Source: Corallium rubrum
Taxonomy: Eukaryota; Cnidaria; Anthozoa; Scleralcyonacea; Coralliidae
Assembly: GCA_964035015.1 (NCBI GenBank)
Contig: OZ035999.1
Coordinates: 1,859,627 to 1,923,626 of the forward strand
DNA length: 64,000 bases
Direction of reading: 5' to 3'
In this document: in pieces, positions 36,153 to 46,499 of the stretch
How the letters are laid out: each line of letters begins with the position of its first letter
Position numbering within the stretch: position 1 is the stretch's first letter
Translations under genes and position numbers: made by a program
The notes under the pieces: model-generated
Told to the model about the DNA's origin: nothing
The model's input: only the letters and a program-made list of their open reading frames with translations
Database searches by the model: none

Positions 36153-36445
36153 ATGGTGTTTAGTTGTATTGCTGCCAATTGTACGAATAAAGCTAGTCTC
36201 AAGACAATGGTGCAAGTCTCCACACATATTTCAACGATTACCAGTCTGACGCTAGGGTTGATTCAGATTTCGTGAAGGACAAAGCGTGTCTTCGAACCTT
36301 CGAAAACTTCAACACTTTGCTCAGATAATTTCAAGCCTAAGGAGTTCGAGAGAAGATATTGCATGTCACATAGTCAAACAAAACCGAACTATCAAAAATT
36401 AAGGACTGATCATCTCAGGAGTTGTGTATTTCCAAGTATTCATGA
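36153..36445 (+). pseudogene. Decayed THAP-type zinc finger
   Basis: It starts ATG-VFSCIAANCTNKASLK, the typical start of THAP domains with the first two zinc-binding Cys. A later frame has TLCSDNFKPKEFERRY, matching the Cys-x2-(Asp)-His/Asn-Phe end of the domain, and RSCVFPSI, like the AVP(S/T)IF box. The middle is frameshifted, and the His ligand position reads Asn. THAP domains occur in host transcription regulators and in P-element-like transposases; the origin here is undecided. Confidence 0.65.
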
Positions 36446-36486
36446 CCGAAGACCAGGGTGTAAACACGTTGCTAAACACCATTCGC

Positions 36487-36762
36487 TTATTTCCACTGTT
36501 CTTCTCTGTTGTAATTTTCCAACCAGTTCGTCGGCCAAAGTGTTCGGCATATTCTAAGCTGGGGTTTAATACCTTCCTCTCGACTTGAATATTTATGTTG
36601 ACTTTCACCGACATTGATTTCGGTATCTTCTATCACACCATATCCACGAATAAAGTTTACACCGTTTAGTTCCGACAGCGGATCTTTAGGTTCGATGGCT
36701 ATTGATCCGACATTGACATAACGCGTGCGAAATGGTTTACTTTGAACTTAGTGCTTGTCGAA
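36487..36762 (-). other. Open minus-strand frame of unknown nature
   Basis: About 88 codons are free of stops, with landmarks VNVGSIAIEPKDPLSELNG and GYGVIEDTEINVGE. It has no Met start and no family match. It lies just past the THAP remnant, so it might be another part of the same decayed gene on the other strand, or chance. Confidence 0.2.
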
Positions 36763-36836
36763 TCTTTTCAACAACCAGCACAAGACCCGACATTATTTAG
36801 TCTTTTGAGTTTTGGGCAAAAGGTCAGAAAGAAAAC

Positions 36837-37369
36837 TTAAAGGGATATGGCAATAAAAATTATTTTTGTCCAATTTGTAAGAATATGTAGAAAAGTTAGA
36901 AAGTACGTTTACAGATTTTCATTAGCTGGCTTACTTTTTCAGATATTTGCGAACAAAAACACAAGCCGTCCGCCATCTTGTTTCACAATTAGATCTAATT
37001 AAGTGACGTCACAAGCAGGGTAAACATTGTAAAAATTGCAGTCAGTAGCGAAATGTCAGCTAAAATTCTTTTACATTGTTAGAGTTTCAATTTGAAATAT
37101 ATCAGATCAAAATACTTAAGATTTTGCATTAAAATACCTAGGAAATTAAGAAATGTTTAGACAAATTTTACCCTGCTTTTGACGTCATGCATATCTGACG
37201 ATAGATATGCATATCCAAAATGGCGGATGGCGAGCGTATTCGTACGCAAATAATGCCGAATTTCTTAAAAAATAAAAAATCTAATGAAAATTTGTAAACG
37301 CACTTCATAACTATTCTTGATGTTCTTACAAATTAGACAAAAATAATTTTTATTGCCATATCCCTTTAA
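36837..37369. mobile_element. TTAA-flanked MITE with long terminal repeats (533 bp)
   Basis: The ends read TTAA-AGGGATATGGCAATAAAA and its complement; arms pair for about 50 bp with one mismatch and more loosely further in. The TTAA target suggests Kolobok or piggyBac ancestry. It is non-coding. Confidence 0.88.
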
Positions 37370-38150
37370 CTGGCGTGGAAAATTTATTCATACTGATGTT
37401 TCTCGTCTGAAAGATGCATTGTCGTTGACATTCTCTGTCTTTCGGTCTCTCTCTCAAATTATTAAAGTTTAAAAGACAGTTTTGATATTTAACAGAACCT
37501 AGTCTGATTCAAAGCAAGAAAACGAATTCTACAGATTGACCGACTTAAATTCAACCACGGCCGTAAGTTCGTCAGTTTGGTAACCGCATTAAACATTTCT
37601 ATAATCGCTATACGATGTCTCGATCGATGATCTAAGACTAACTGAGTGATAATGTCGGACCCTGTGCTGTTGTTGAAAAGATCCGACGAGGACTAAGTGT
37701 GAAATAAACTGTATTGCGATCTATAATAAAGTGTATATAGCGATCGAACCTAAAGTTCTGGTGCCGGAACTATAACCACGGCGTAAAGTTTATGTCCGAG
37801 TCATTAGACTGATAATTGATTTCATAATCTGATTCACTGCTAGACACGATTGCTAGACAATACTCAGAACTTTAAGAATGTGAAGTTTGTCGAGCGCTGG
37901 CCGAATCGATGGAATGCCATGTAAATCAAAGCAGCTCAGATAATCGAAGCAACAGCATCAAAGCTGTGAACCGACTACCTTGCGCGACGTCAAAAAGAGG
38001 ACTAGATCCAGGCTCCTGGTTATAAAATATTACGACGGCACTGGCCCACCAAAAGTCAAATTCAACACGCCATGAAAACCTGACAATTTATCAATCTGTG
38101 AAAACATAGTCACATATTTTGTGAACAGCCCTCAATTACTGTACATACAT
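37370..38150. other. Intergenic stretch with a short acidic minus-strand frame
   Basis: Near 37765-37850 the minus strand reads SSSESDYEINYQSNDSD before a stop. The wording loosely recalls the acidic exon family at 43-45 kb, but no splice sites support it. Confidence 0.25.
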
Positions 38151-38154
38151 GTAC

Positions 38155-38223
38155 CTCGTTTCTTCTTCTTTGTAGCTACTGGAGTCTGCACTGGAGTTCT
38201 TGCATTATGTGTAGATTGTTCAA
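38155..38223 (-). CDS. Candidate exon, basic C-terminal motif
   Basis: It is a 69-bp segment between a TTTGTTAG acceptor and a GAG-GTACAT donor. The frame gives EQSTHNARTPVQTPVATK followed by four basic residues. It may be an exon of the same minus-strand gene as the duplicated exons at 39.9-44.8 kb. No family is recognised. Confidence 0.35.
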
Positions 38224-38709
38224 CTAACAAACATAAAATTTAAAAAATATATTACTATATATAATACATGCAGTATAAACAAAAATGTCAATTAGAACAT
38301 TGAGGTGGACCGTATATCATACCAATCATCACAGATTATCACAGGGGCGCCACGTATTTTGTATATGGCCCGCATCATGTGTACTATCACCATCTGGTTC
38401 TGGTCAGGTGCTTCTTTAAAAGAAATTATCGAAAAAGAACAAAAGTTATTTTTCGATAGTTTTTTTTCTTTTTTATTATGTCTTGTTTCAAAGTCATTTG
38501 CTGGGCTCTGATATTCATTTTTAAATTGCGTTTTCCGCCTGGTGTGTCTATCGCTATAACATGACAAGTATAAATTTTAAAAAAATATATCACTATATAT
38601 AATACAATCGGATGAAGTTGTCCCTCAGTAGCATATTAAAGATATATAAGTTCAGATCAAATGAGGCCATACTGTTAAAATAAGTTTAATAAAATTGATA
38701 AAAAAGGCT

Positions 38710-39505
38710 AAAGTGTCACTATGATGAAAAAATCATCAGTCCTTTTTTGATCTCATCGTAAAGTAATTTAAAATGAGGGTGAACGGCGTTTGCGGTTTGT
38801 CAAAATATCTCATCTCGTTCAAGAGATATTCACGTTTTGGAAATGTACAAATTTATGGCTAATGATGTCATTTACTCCAAACGAGAGAAATGAAAATCGT
38901 AAAATAAGGAATATCGCTGGAAATAAGCAATAGAACGTGCTTAAACTTTGTATGCTTATAGTATCCAATAAAATACACTTCTCTGTCGAACTTTTGTGAT
39001 TGCCATGGTAAGCGTGTGCTCTCAGGTTACTCTAAACCTTAAAAAGGGAATTATCATTTTTGCCTCATTGTTTAATAATAGAAAGGTTTAAACGTTTGAA
39101 TTACAATGCCAAAATAAGCCCAAATCTTCACTTATATTCGCTGAAGTAAACGCTACTTGGTTGCTGATAAATACGCAAATTTAATTTTATCATTGGAGGG
39201 GGCCAGGAACCAGCAGTTTCCACGAAAACAACTAAAATTCCACAGTAAAACGTATTTTATTTAACACTATAAGCGTGCAAAATTTGAGCACTTTCTATTG
39301 TTTATTTCTAGAGATATACCTAATCTTTCGCTCGTTTGGAGAAAACGGCGTCATCAGCCAAATAATTTGCATATTTCAAAAACGTGAATCTCTCTTGAAC
39401 GAGATGAGATATTTACAAACCACAAACGCCATTCACTCTCATTCTAAATGTACTTTATGATTAGATCAAAAAAGACTGACGATTTTTCATCATAGTGACA
39501 CTTTA
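38710..39505. mobile_element. Foldback MITE (~796 bp)
   Basis: Arms start AAAGTGTCACTATGATGAAAA and pair over well more than 100 bp, including CGTTCAAGAGAT and its complement and the CAAACGCC segment. The right end is TTAA and the left CTAA, so a TTAA target with one mutation is likely. It is non-coding. Confidence 0.8.
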
Positions 39506-39733
39506 AAAAACATTAAAAAGGAGTTAAGCTTTCGTTGTGCTACAAAATCATCAGCACAAAATCATCAGAACTATTAACCTTTTTTATCAATTTATTAACT
39601 TATTTTAACAGTAGCTATTTAACTTGGCCTCATTTGATCTGAACTTATATATACTGTATATATAAAAAGTATAAACAAAAATGACTCAATTGCCACAGAA
39701 AAATTTAGTCGTTTATACATATATGACTTATGT

Positions 39734-39817
39734 AGACTCCAAATAAGCCACAGCTGAACACACATAATGGGTACATTGTACCATTATGTGTATTCAGCTG
39801 TGGCTTATTTGGAGTCT
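39734..39817. repeat. Palindrome, ~42-bp arms
   Basis: The arms AGACTCCAAATAAGCCACAG and complement continue through CACATAATGG to the centre at 39775. Arms are nearly perfect. A transcript would form a strong hairpin. Confidence 0.85.
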
Positions 39818-39869
39818 GAACTTTCACTGAAAATTCAATGATGTACCTAGTGTTTTTCTCCTTTTAATC

Positions 39870-40116
39870 TCATGCAGTCAGGCAATACTGAGGATTTTTC
39901 ATGCGGCTATTTTCTTCACCCTCTTGCAGCACAATACTTGTACCACCATCAACTTTTGAAGAAAAGGTAAACCTTTGCTTCTGGGAAATACATGTAATGT
40001 TATCTGGATCCATAATCTTTGTTTTGTTTGGAGTTTGCCCTTTCTTTACCACCATTGGTTTATCTTGAGCTGTATTTTGGTGAGAGTTTGTTGGTTGCTT
40101 TTCTGTGTGTCCAGAA
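39870..40116 (-). pseudogene. Exon module A, copy 1 ('GKFTF..DGGTS')
   Basis: After a TTTCAAG acceptor the frame reads SGHTEKQPTNSHQNTAQ, later FTFSSKVDGGTSIVLQEGEE, then stops at 39870 through a small insertion. It is related to the segments at 40192-40444, 40860-41018 and 41513-41756. The module is unknown to me. The stop suggests that this copy is no longer spliced into a protein. Confidence 0.5.
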
Positions 40117-40191
40117 CTTGAAATTAGAAAAATATTGAAAAAAAGACTAATTATGCAATTTAATATTTACAAGTGTACGTAGGTCACTTAC

Positions 40192-40444
40192 GGGTTGTGC
40201 ACAGTTTCGTCAGTGTCTTTATATATTGTAGGGAATTTGTTGGTATCTGAAAATTCAATGATGTAGTGACTGTACCTGGTCTTTTTCCCCTTTGGATTGC
40301 TCCCATGAGGTTGACCAGTTTTTTATTTGTCTCTTCGCCACCATACAGTGGAAACATGGTACTGCCATGTAGTTTACCAGTTATAAAACAGGTAAACTTT
40401 CCCTTTTTATTTGCAGTTGTGTTATCAATATTTGCACTTGTTAT
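40192..40444 (-). CDS. Exon module A, copy 2 (intact)
   Basis: It is a 253-bp candidate exon between TATCTTTTAG and a GTAAGTG donor, with an open frame of 84 codons: landmarks NKKGKFTCFITGKLHGSTMF, YGGEETNKKLVNLMG, QRGKRPG and QIPTNSLQYIKTLTKL. It starts in phase 0 and ends in phase 1. It is the only copy with a fully open frame and both splice signals. Function unknown; it has neither transmembrane nor signal features. Confidence 0.45.
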
Positions 40445-40734
40445 CTAAAAGATAAAAATTTAAAAAAAACAATTATATTTTATTAAATGATTTATTTTAA
40501 CAGCAAAATTGTCAGTAATACAAACAAAATTGTCAGGTCTTGCCACCACTGCAGAGCATTACAAAATTTTCAAAACTTTTTGTATGCCCAACACCATTGC
40601 CAAGCGTACAAAATTTTCAGAATTTTTGTACGCTTGGCACCACTGGGCACTGGCAAGTGTACAAAATTTTTGAAATTTCTCTACACTCAGCACTAATCCC
40701 CATTCAAGTCCACTGATATTACTGTATACGCAAT

Positions 40735-40850
40735 GGCGTAACTATAGGCATGTGAGGGCCTGTGGGATTGATTACTTCAGGGCCCTTTCTGATCTGGTGA
40801 CCACATTTCTAGGGGGGTTTGGGGGCATGCTCCCCCAATGATGTAGTGAC
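40735..40850. other. Fragment resembling a hAT-type MITE
   Basis: CAATGGCGTAACTATAGG and a GGGGGCATGCTCCCCC block resemble parts of hAT-type MITEs. It lies between exon copies 2 and 3 and overwrites the end of copy 3. No full pair of ends or target duplication was found. Confidence 0.35.
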
Positions 40851-40859
40851 TGTAACCTG

Positions 40860-41018
40860 GTCTTTTTCCCCTTTGGTGGACCAGTTTTTTTATTTTATTC
40901 TCGTCACCATCATATAGTAAAAACATGGTACTCATGTAGTTTACCTGTAATAAAACAAGTAAACTTTCCCTTTCGGTTTGTAGTTGTGTTGTCAATATTT
41001 GTACTTGTTAACTAAAAG
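40860..41018 (-). pseudogene. Exon module A, copy 3 (degraded)
   Basis: It is the same order as copy 2 (acceptor TATCTTTTAG, RKGKFTCF-like start, GKRPG-like end) but with deletions that shift the frame. The following intron-like sequence AATTTAAAAAATATAATTAT is shared with copies 2 and 4, showing that exon and flanking intron were duplicated together. Confidence 0.55.
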
Positions 41019-41242
41019 ATAAAAATTTAAAAAATATAATTATATTTTATTAAATGATTTATTTTAACAGCAAAATTGCAATTTAATATTTACAAGTGTA
41101 CGTAGGTCACTATAAAAGTAGCGTGCAGCGTAGACAGTGTAGAAACAACAATCGAAATATAGTAAGGTTAGATACGCTGCCGAAACAGAAAACGTAGGAG
41201 TCTAACGTTTCGAGCGAAGGCCCTTCATCAGAGAGAAACGTC

Positions 41243-41512
41243 AAAGGCTACTTACGGGTTGTGAAACGTCAAAGGCCACTTACAGGTTGTGAAACGTCAA
41301 AGGCCACTTACAGGTTGTGAAACGTCAAAGGCCACTTACAGGTTGTGAAACGTCAAAGGCCACTTACGGGTTGTGAAACGTCAAAGGCCACTTACGGGTC
41401 ACTTAGGCCACTTACGGTCACTTACGGGTTATGAAACGTCAAAGGCCACTTACGAGTCACTTACGGGTCACTTAGGCCACTTACAGGTTGTGAAACGTCA
41501 AAGGCCACTTAC
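41243..41512. repeat. Minisatellite (~28-bp unit) carrying a splice-donor word
   Basis: Units read GAAACGTCAAAGGCCACTTA followed by C(A/G)GGTTGT; some are shortened to GGGTCACTTA forms. On the minus strand almost every unit contains CC-GTAAGTG or CT-GTAAGTG, a strong 5' splice-site match; I count about 12. The last unit runs into the true exon end at 41513. The repeat seems to have grown from the exon-intron border. Confidence 0.85.
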
Positions 41513-41756
41513 GGGTTGTGCACAGTTTCGTCAGTGTCTTTATATATTATAGGGAATTTGTTGGTATCTGAAAATTGAATGATGTACTGTACCTGGTGTT
41601 TTTCCCCCTTTTGATCTGAGTCAGGCAATACTGAAGATTTTTCATGCTATTTTCTTCACCCTCTTGTAGCACAATACTTGTACCACCATCAAGTTTTGAA
41701 GAAAAGGTAAACTTTCCATTCCAGCAAGTAATGTTATCCATTTTTTCATTGGTAAG
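41513..41756 (-). pseudogene. Exon module A, copy 4
   Basis: After a CTTTTAG acceptor the frame gives LTNEKMDNITCWNGKFTF, KLDGGTSIVLQEGEEN and IKRGKN, then is shifted by one base relative to copy 2 and stops at NSL. It ends at a GTAAGTGG donor that merges with the minisatellite. Confidence 0.5.
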
Positions 41757-41827
41757 CTAAAAGATTTAAATTTAAAAAATATAATTATATTTTATTAAAT
41801 GATATATTTTAGCAGCAAAATGGTCAG

Positions 41828-41953
<126 letters not shown>

Positions 41954-41968
41954 CAGAGATGACACAAA

Positions 41969-42556
41969 CAGGCCCGGCGGAGATGGGGCACGACCGCCCC
42001 ACTTTTCCGTCGGTTTTTACTGACATAAGCATTTTTAAAAATATATCAAAGTTATAGCCTCTTCCGTAGGCAACTTTGTGTCTTCCCAGTCAGAGGCGGA
42101 CTTTCAACTGTTCAAGGCAATATTTTGGCTGAGTTGTTTTTATTAGTACTTTTTTTTTTATACCACTCGTCATAAAGGTTATTTTATGTTTTAGTTTAAT
42201 GTGGGAAGACCGTTTTCTTTTTGTCTTTTAAACAACAATTTTACCTTTGCCTGCAGTTTGTAGTTCGGCGACCAAGGTGAAGCTTAAACATTCTATTAGC
42301 AAATAAATCCAAAGGTTAAAAAGCCGTAATTATTAAATTTTCTTATTGCAACAAATGCCTTAAATTATCGTGAATTCTCTCTTTTAAATACCTGAATATC
42401 ACCGTTGTCTTACCGATTAATTTTTTTGAAATTCCTCTAAAAACTCTCCGAAAATGCCCTTCTGGGGCATGCAAAATTCAAAATTTGCTGGGGGAGCATG
42501 CCCTCAGCAATCTCCGCGAAGGCCGCTCCACTTCTCCAGAGCTTCCGCCGGGCCTG
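41969..42556. mobile_element. hAT-type MITE (588 bp)
   Basis: The ends CAGGCCCGGCGGA and complement are perfect for 13 bp. The 8-bp target duplication GACACAAA lies at 41961-41968 and 42557-42564. It lacks transposase. The related end CAGGCCCGG is shared with the element at 26481. Confidence 0.95.
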
Positions 42557-42597
42557 GACACAAAGAATATAGTTTATGGAATATTTTCAATACTACC

Positions 42598-42975
42598 TAC
42601 ATTAGACGTTTGGTGGACGTTCGTCAAGCTCGATTACTCAGAAAAGATTTCTGAGCCCCAGACAGGATTTGAACCTGCAACCTTCCAATGACCAGTTAGA
42701 CGCTCTAAACATACGTACCATATGCATTATATGAATACGTACAACTTACCATATCACTTTAAATATATCTCATATGCAAACGCTACCACTTAGGAGCACA
42801 TATATGACTATCAATTTGCAACCTTAGCTCTCAGTGGCTCAATGGTTAGATCGTCTAACTGGCCATTAGAAGGTTGCAGGCTCGAACCCTGCATGTCTAG
42901 GACTCAGAAAACGTTTTCTGAGTAACTGAACTTGACGAATGTCCACCAAACGCCTTCTACATTACACCAAGCTCG
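42598..42975. mobile_element. tRNA-derived SINE pair in inverted orientation
   Basis: The plus copy has an A box TGGCTCAATGG (42835-42845) and a B box GGCTCGAACCC (42879-42889), with an anticodon-like stem TCTAA/TTAGA. The minus copy (42656-42706) has B box GGTTCAAATCC. Both continue into a body with CTCAGAAAA and GACGAACGTCCACC-like words. The acceptor stem does not pair, so it is not a functional tRNA gene. Confidence 0.7.
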
Positions 42976-43029
42976 CAAACGTACCACATGCACTACATGT
43001 ATATACGCACAACTTATCATACTACTTAC

Positions 43030-43106
43030 ATTACTTTTTTTGGCGTTGGTTGGTATTTACCAGAGTCTGTGGACTCCGACGGAATAAAATCAGTATCATC
43101 ATCATC
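43030..43106 (-). CDS. Acidic exon module B, copy 1
   Basis: It is a 77-bp candidate exon between CTTGTTTTAG and a GTAAGTAG donor. The frame gives DDDDTDFIPSESTDSGKYQP then TPKK. It differs from copies 2 and 3 by small indels that change the exit phase, so it may be non-functional. The family's acid-then-basic layout suggests a disordered nuclear protein, but that is speculation. Confidence 0.4.
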
Positions 43107-43342
43107 CTAAAACAAGCAGGGAACTTGGTAAGATATGCGTCGCAAAGTCAAAGCAGAACAAAGCATTTTGCGATTCCAGTTTCTTCGCAACACCAATCTT
43201 CGCAATTTCAATCGGTTCAGTCGCAGACATACTTCCTGCGAGAAGTTTATAGATAAACTTTGAACACAGCTTGACGAACGTCCACCAAACGTACGTCTTC
43301 TACATTACACCAAGCTCGCAAACGTACCACATGCACTACATT

Positions 43343-43544
43343 GAGGGGGACATTGGGATTTTCGGTATTGCGGTATTGTGGTGTTTTTCGTGCGGGATTT
43401 CGGTAATTTTGCCGCTTCGGTACGATATTCGGTTTTATCCATTCTAGCAGTTTCGGTATTCATTAAATTTTCGACGCGGTACCGCGGTATTTCACGATTT
43501 TTTTAGCGGTATTGCGGTTCGGAGCACCCCCCAATGTCCCCCTC
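43343..43544. mobile_element. MITE (~202 bp) inside duplicated unit 2
   Basis: The ends GAGGGGGACATTGGG and complement flank GGTATTGCGG-rich sequence. The paralogous unit at 44690-44710 has the uninterrupted site CACTACATCAGTG, an empty-site control showing insertion after the units duplicated. Confidence 0.8.
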
Positions 43545-43585
43545 TGTTATCAGTGTATATACGCACAACTTATCATACTACTTAC

Positions 43586-43667
43586 ATTTTCTTTTTTTTG
43601 GCGTTGGCCGGTAGTCGTAGTCAGTAGACTCCGAGGGGATGAAGTCTTCATCAACATCGTCGTCATC
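43586..43667 (-). CDS. Acidic exon module B, copy 2
   Basis: It is an 82-bp candidate exon with TTTTAG acceptor and GTAAGTAG donor. The frame gives DDDDVDEDFIPSESTDYDYR and PTPKKRK. It ends in phase 1. Confidence 0.45.
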
Positions 43668-43809
43668 CTAAAACAAGCAGGGAACATTTCAGACGAAAAT
43701 TTCAAGGTTTACTTGCTTGGTAAGATATGCGTCGCAAAGTCAAAGCGAAACAAAGCATTTTGCGATGCCAGTTTCTTCGCAACACCAATTTAGTATGACC
43801 ACCAGAAAT

Positions 43810-43914
43810 TATATATATATATATATTATATATATATAATATAAATATATAATATATAATATATAATATATAATATATAATATATAATATATAATATATA
43901 ATATATAATATATA

Positions 43915-43959
<45 letters not shown>

Positions 43960-43964
43960 ATATT
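43810..43964. repeat. TA / TATAA microsatellite
   Basis: It mixes ATATAAT and TA repeats and directly precedes the SINE palindrome. Confidence 0.95.
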
Positions 43965-43980
43965 AATTTCACTCGATTAC

Positions 43981-44325
43981 ATAGCATGTTCTAAGGATTT
44001 AGGGTGAAGGAAAATTCGAGTGTAGAATATATACATTTTAAGTCCAAACCGGGAGCAGTTGCGAAAAATGCAACTACACAGGCCCTCCGGCAGGAATTGA
44101 ACCCACGACCTTGCGATTCTAGTGCAATGCTCTGACCACTGAGCCAGCTCTCGGCAACGGCCTCCGTGGCTCAGTGGTCAGAGCATTGCACTAGAATCGC
44201 AAGGTCGTGGGTTCAATTGCCGGAGGGCCTGTGTAGTTGCATTTTTCGCAACTGCTCCCGGTTTGGACTTAAAATGTATATATTCTACACTCGAATTTTC
44301 CTTCACCCTAAATCCTTAGAACATG

Positions 44326-44329
<4 letters not shown>
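43981..44329. mobile_element. Head-to-head SINE palindrome, 165/162-bp arms
   Basis: Arms 43981-44145 and 44168-44329 are inverted copies with a 22-bp spacer; the right arm lacks 3 bp. Each has a tRNA-like head: A box TGGCTCAGTGG and B box GGGTTCAATT. The body ends at GAACATGCTAT next to (TA)n. The same arms on both strands would make a stable hairpin RNA. Confidence 0.9.

Positions 44330-44388
<59 letters not shown>
44330..44388. repeat. (TA)n microsatellite
   Basis: Pure TA repeat follows the right SINE arm, perhaps seeded by the SINE tail. Confidence 0.95.
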
Positions 44389-44389
<1 letters not shown>

Positions 44390-44440
44390 CAGGATGGGAG
44401 GGAAAGGGAGAATGACAATACCATCATATTCATAAACATG
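44389..44440. repeat. Duplicated GGATGGGAGGGAAAGGG segment, copy 1
   Basis: This stretch after the TA array recurs after the next TA array at about 45284-45333, with small differences. The array and its right flank were therefore duplicated together. Confidence 0.7.
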
Positions 44441-44733
44441 ATTGTTTTCTTTTACCTGGCATCACATTCATTTCTGTACTTGAGATATACTCAGCTCCTA
44501 GTTCTTCTTGAAGCTATAAATTTGGTGAGGAAAAAAACAACATAATATTACCTAAATAAATGCTAATAACATACAGGGAAATAAAGTTGAGTTTCAAATA
44601 TATATATAAAACAGAGATCAGCTTGACGAACGTCCACCAAACGTACGTCTTCTATACATTAGTACACCAAGCTCGCAAACGTACCACATGCACTACATCA
44701 GTGTATATACGTACAACTTATCATACTACTTAC

Positions 44734-44822
44734 ATTTTTTTTTTCATTTTTTTGGGGGTTGGCTTATAATCCGTGTCGGAGTCCGTAGACTCCGACGGCA
44801 CGTAGTCAACATCGTCGACATC
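44734..44822 (-). CDS. Acidic exon module B, copy 3
   Basis: It is an 89-bp candidate exon, acceptor TTGTTTTAG, donor GTAAGTAG. The frame gives DVDDVDYVPSESTDSDTDYK and PTPKK, then a Lys/Met-rich end from an expanded A run. Units 2 and 3 also share the upstream flank ATTTCAGACGAAAATTTC, so they are closer to each other than to copy 1. Confidence 0.45.
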
Positions 44823-45077
44823 CTAAAACAAGCAGGGAACATTTCAGACGAAAATTTCAAGGTTTACTTGCTTGGTAAGATATGCGTCACAAAGTCGAAG
44901 CAAAACAAAGCATTTTGCGATGCCAGTTTCTTCGCAACACCAATTTAGTATGACCACCAGAAATTTCAATCGGTTCAGTCGCAGACATACTTCCTGCGAG
45001 AAGTTTATAGATAAACTTAGAACACAGGTATTATATTTTATTAAACGATATATTTTAGCCGCAAAATTGTCAGTTTG

Positions 45078-45278
<201 letters not shown>

Positions 45279-45329
45279 TGAACAGGATGGGAGGGAAAGG
45301 GAGAATGACAATGAGGATACCATCATATT

Positions 45330-45378
45330 CACAATAACTTTATTACTGGCTTTTAACAAGGCCAGTAATAAAGTTATG
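45330..45378. repeat. Hairpin, ~19-bp perfect arms
   Basis: ATAACTTTATTACTGGC pairs with its complement around a 10-bp centre. It contains AATAAA on both strands, so a bidirectional poly(A) signal is conceivable. Confidence 0.7.
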
Positions 45379-45820
45379 ATTAACAAAATCACTAACCCTA
45401 GCTATCCCACGACTTTGAATAAAGATATAATAAAAAAATTTGTCTTTCGAGTATGACGTTTTTGGACCTTTAGAATTCTGTAAATCCTTGTCCTAAAATG
45501 TAGGAAATGGCATTTCAGAGACTCTAGATTTTCCCGCACCCCCCTAACAAAATTTGGGCCCCCCAGTTTTAGTGTCGCTCCGACGGCCCTGATCTTCTGC
45601 ATAGTAAGATGAATGAAATGGTGCCAACTTGTAATGAAAGCGATAATTTGAATTAAAATTACAATTAAAATTATAATTAAATTAACGCACACATACTCGC
45701 ACAACACACAGTGTAAATTCAGACATAAGTTATAATATTGTATATTTACATAACAGTGAATTTCTTCATTCTCTCTTCTCTCCTACACTGCCTATACTTT
45801 GCTTGTTTGTTTCTTAAAGA
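45379..45820. other. Intergenic sequence
   Basis: GGGCCCCCCAG and CGCTCCGACGGCCCTG-like patches near 45555-45590 resemble hAT-element ends without a partner. Nothing else is recognised. Confidence 0.35.
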
Positions 45821-45821
45821 C

Positions 45822-46320
45822 TTAAAGGAAACTAGCTCTAACTGTTAAGGTTTGCCTCCTCAACTCTTCCCCTTTAACCTCTACATCGTTCGTCTTAAAA
45901 CGTCCCACAAACTCTTCTCCTCTTTCTCGTTCCGAACACCTCAACCCATCATCGTATTCACCTTCTCCTTCACTGTACTCACCTGTTCAACAAATCCAAG
46001 AAGCGTCCTTCTGTAGTCATCAAAGGTTTTTCTCATTCGGCCATGAACTCCAAAGAAGCCCATCCCAAGCACGCTAGCTTGTTCATGCGTGGGCGAAGTC
46101 TCTTCGGGGTCATCTCTCGGCTTCTCTCAACTTTCTTTCATAGACTTCCTCGTGATGTTCAAGTCTGAATTTCTCAGGCAAACCAATAGTCGTTTACTAG
46201 GCTTCGCTGTCTTCAAGAACATCTTCGTCATTTTATGCAATGGTCTTCTTGGTTCATCTTATCCAATAGCAAAGTCAAAACCTCAAAATCCTTCTCAAGA
46301 CTACACGTTTTATACTTTTA
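45822..46320 (-). pseudogene. Decayed coding region, family unknown
   Basis: Protein-like segments follow one another in different minus-strand frames: LEKDFEVLTLLLDKMNQED, FRLEHHEEVYERKLREAE, DDPEETSPTHEQASVLGMG, RMRKTFDDYRRTLLGFVEQ, then EYSEGEGEYDDGLRCSERE to a stop at 45822. Together they would make about 160 residues, rich in Glu/Arg. Frame switches could be introns or frameshifts; CAG-GTGAGTAC after FVEQ is also a good splice donor. I do not recognise the family. Confidence 0.45.
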
Positions 46321-46499
46321 AATTAACATAACTAATATAAAATATTCATACATTAAGCCCCAAAGGCGCAAAGATTTCAATTTATGCGTCCAAAGGCCTT
46401 CTCTCATTCGTTGTTTGCACTCTAACATCATTTGGTCACAAAAAAGTTGTAAGGAGTTAAGGTGTGGCCCTTAAGAAATCGTTAAAGAAATATGGTAGA

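Noticed and set aside
42835-42905. Functional tRNA gene
   Set aside because: A and B boxes and an anticodon-like arm exist, but the acceptor stem does not pair and the sequence runs into a SINE body.
44161-44240. tRNA with AGA anticodon
   Set aside because: The anticodon stem has a mismatch, there is no long variable arm as a serine tRNA would need, and it is part of an inverted SINE pair.
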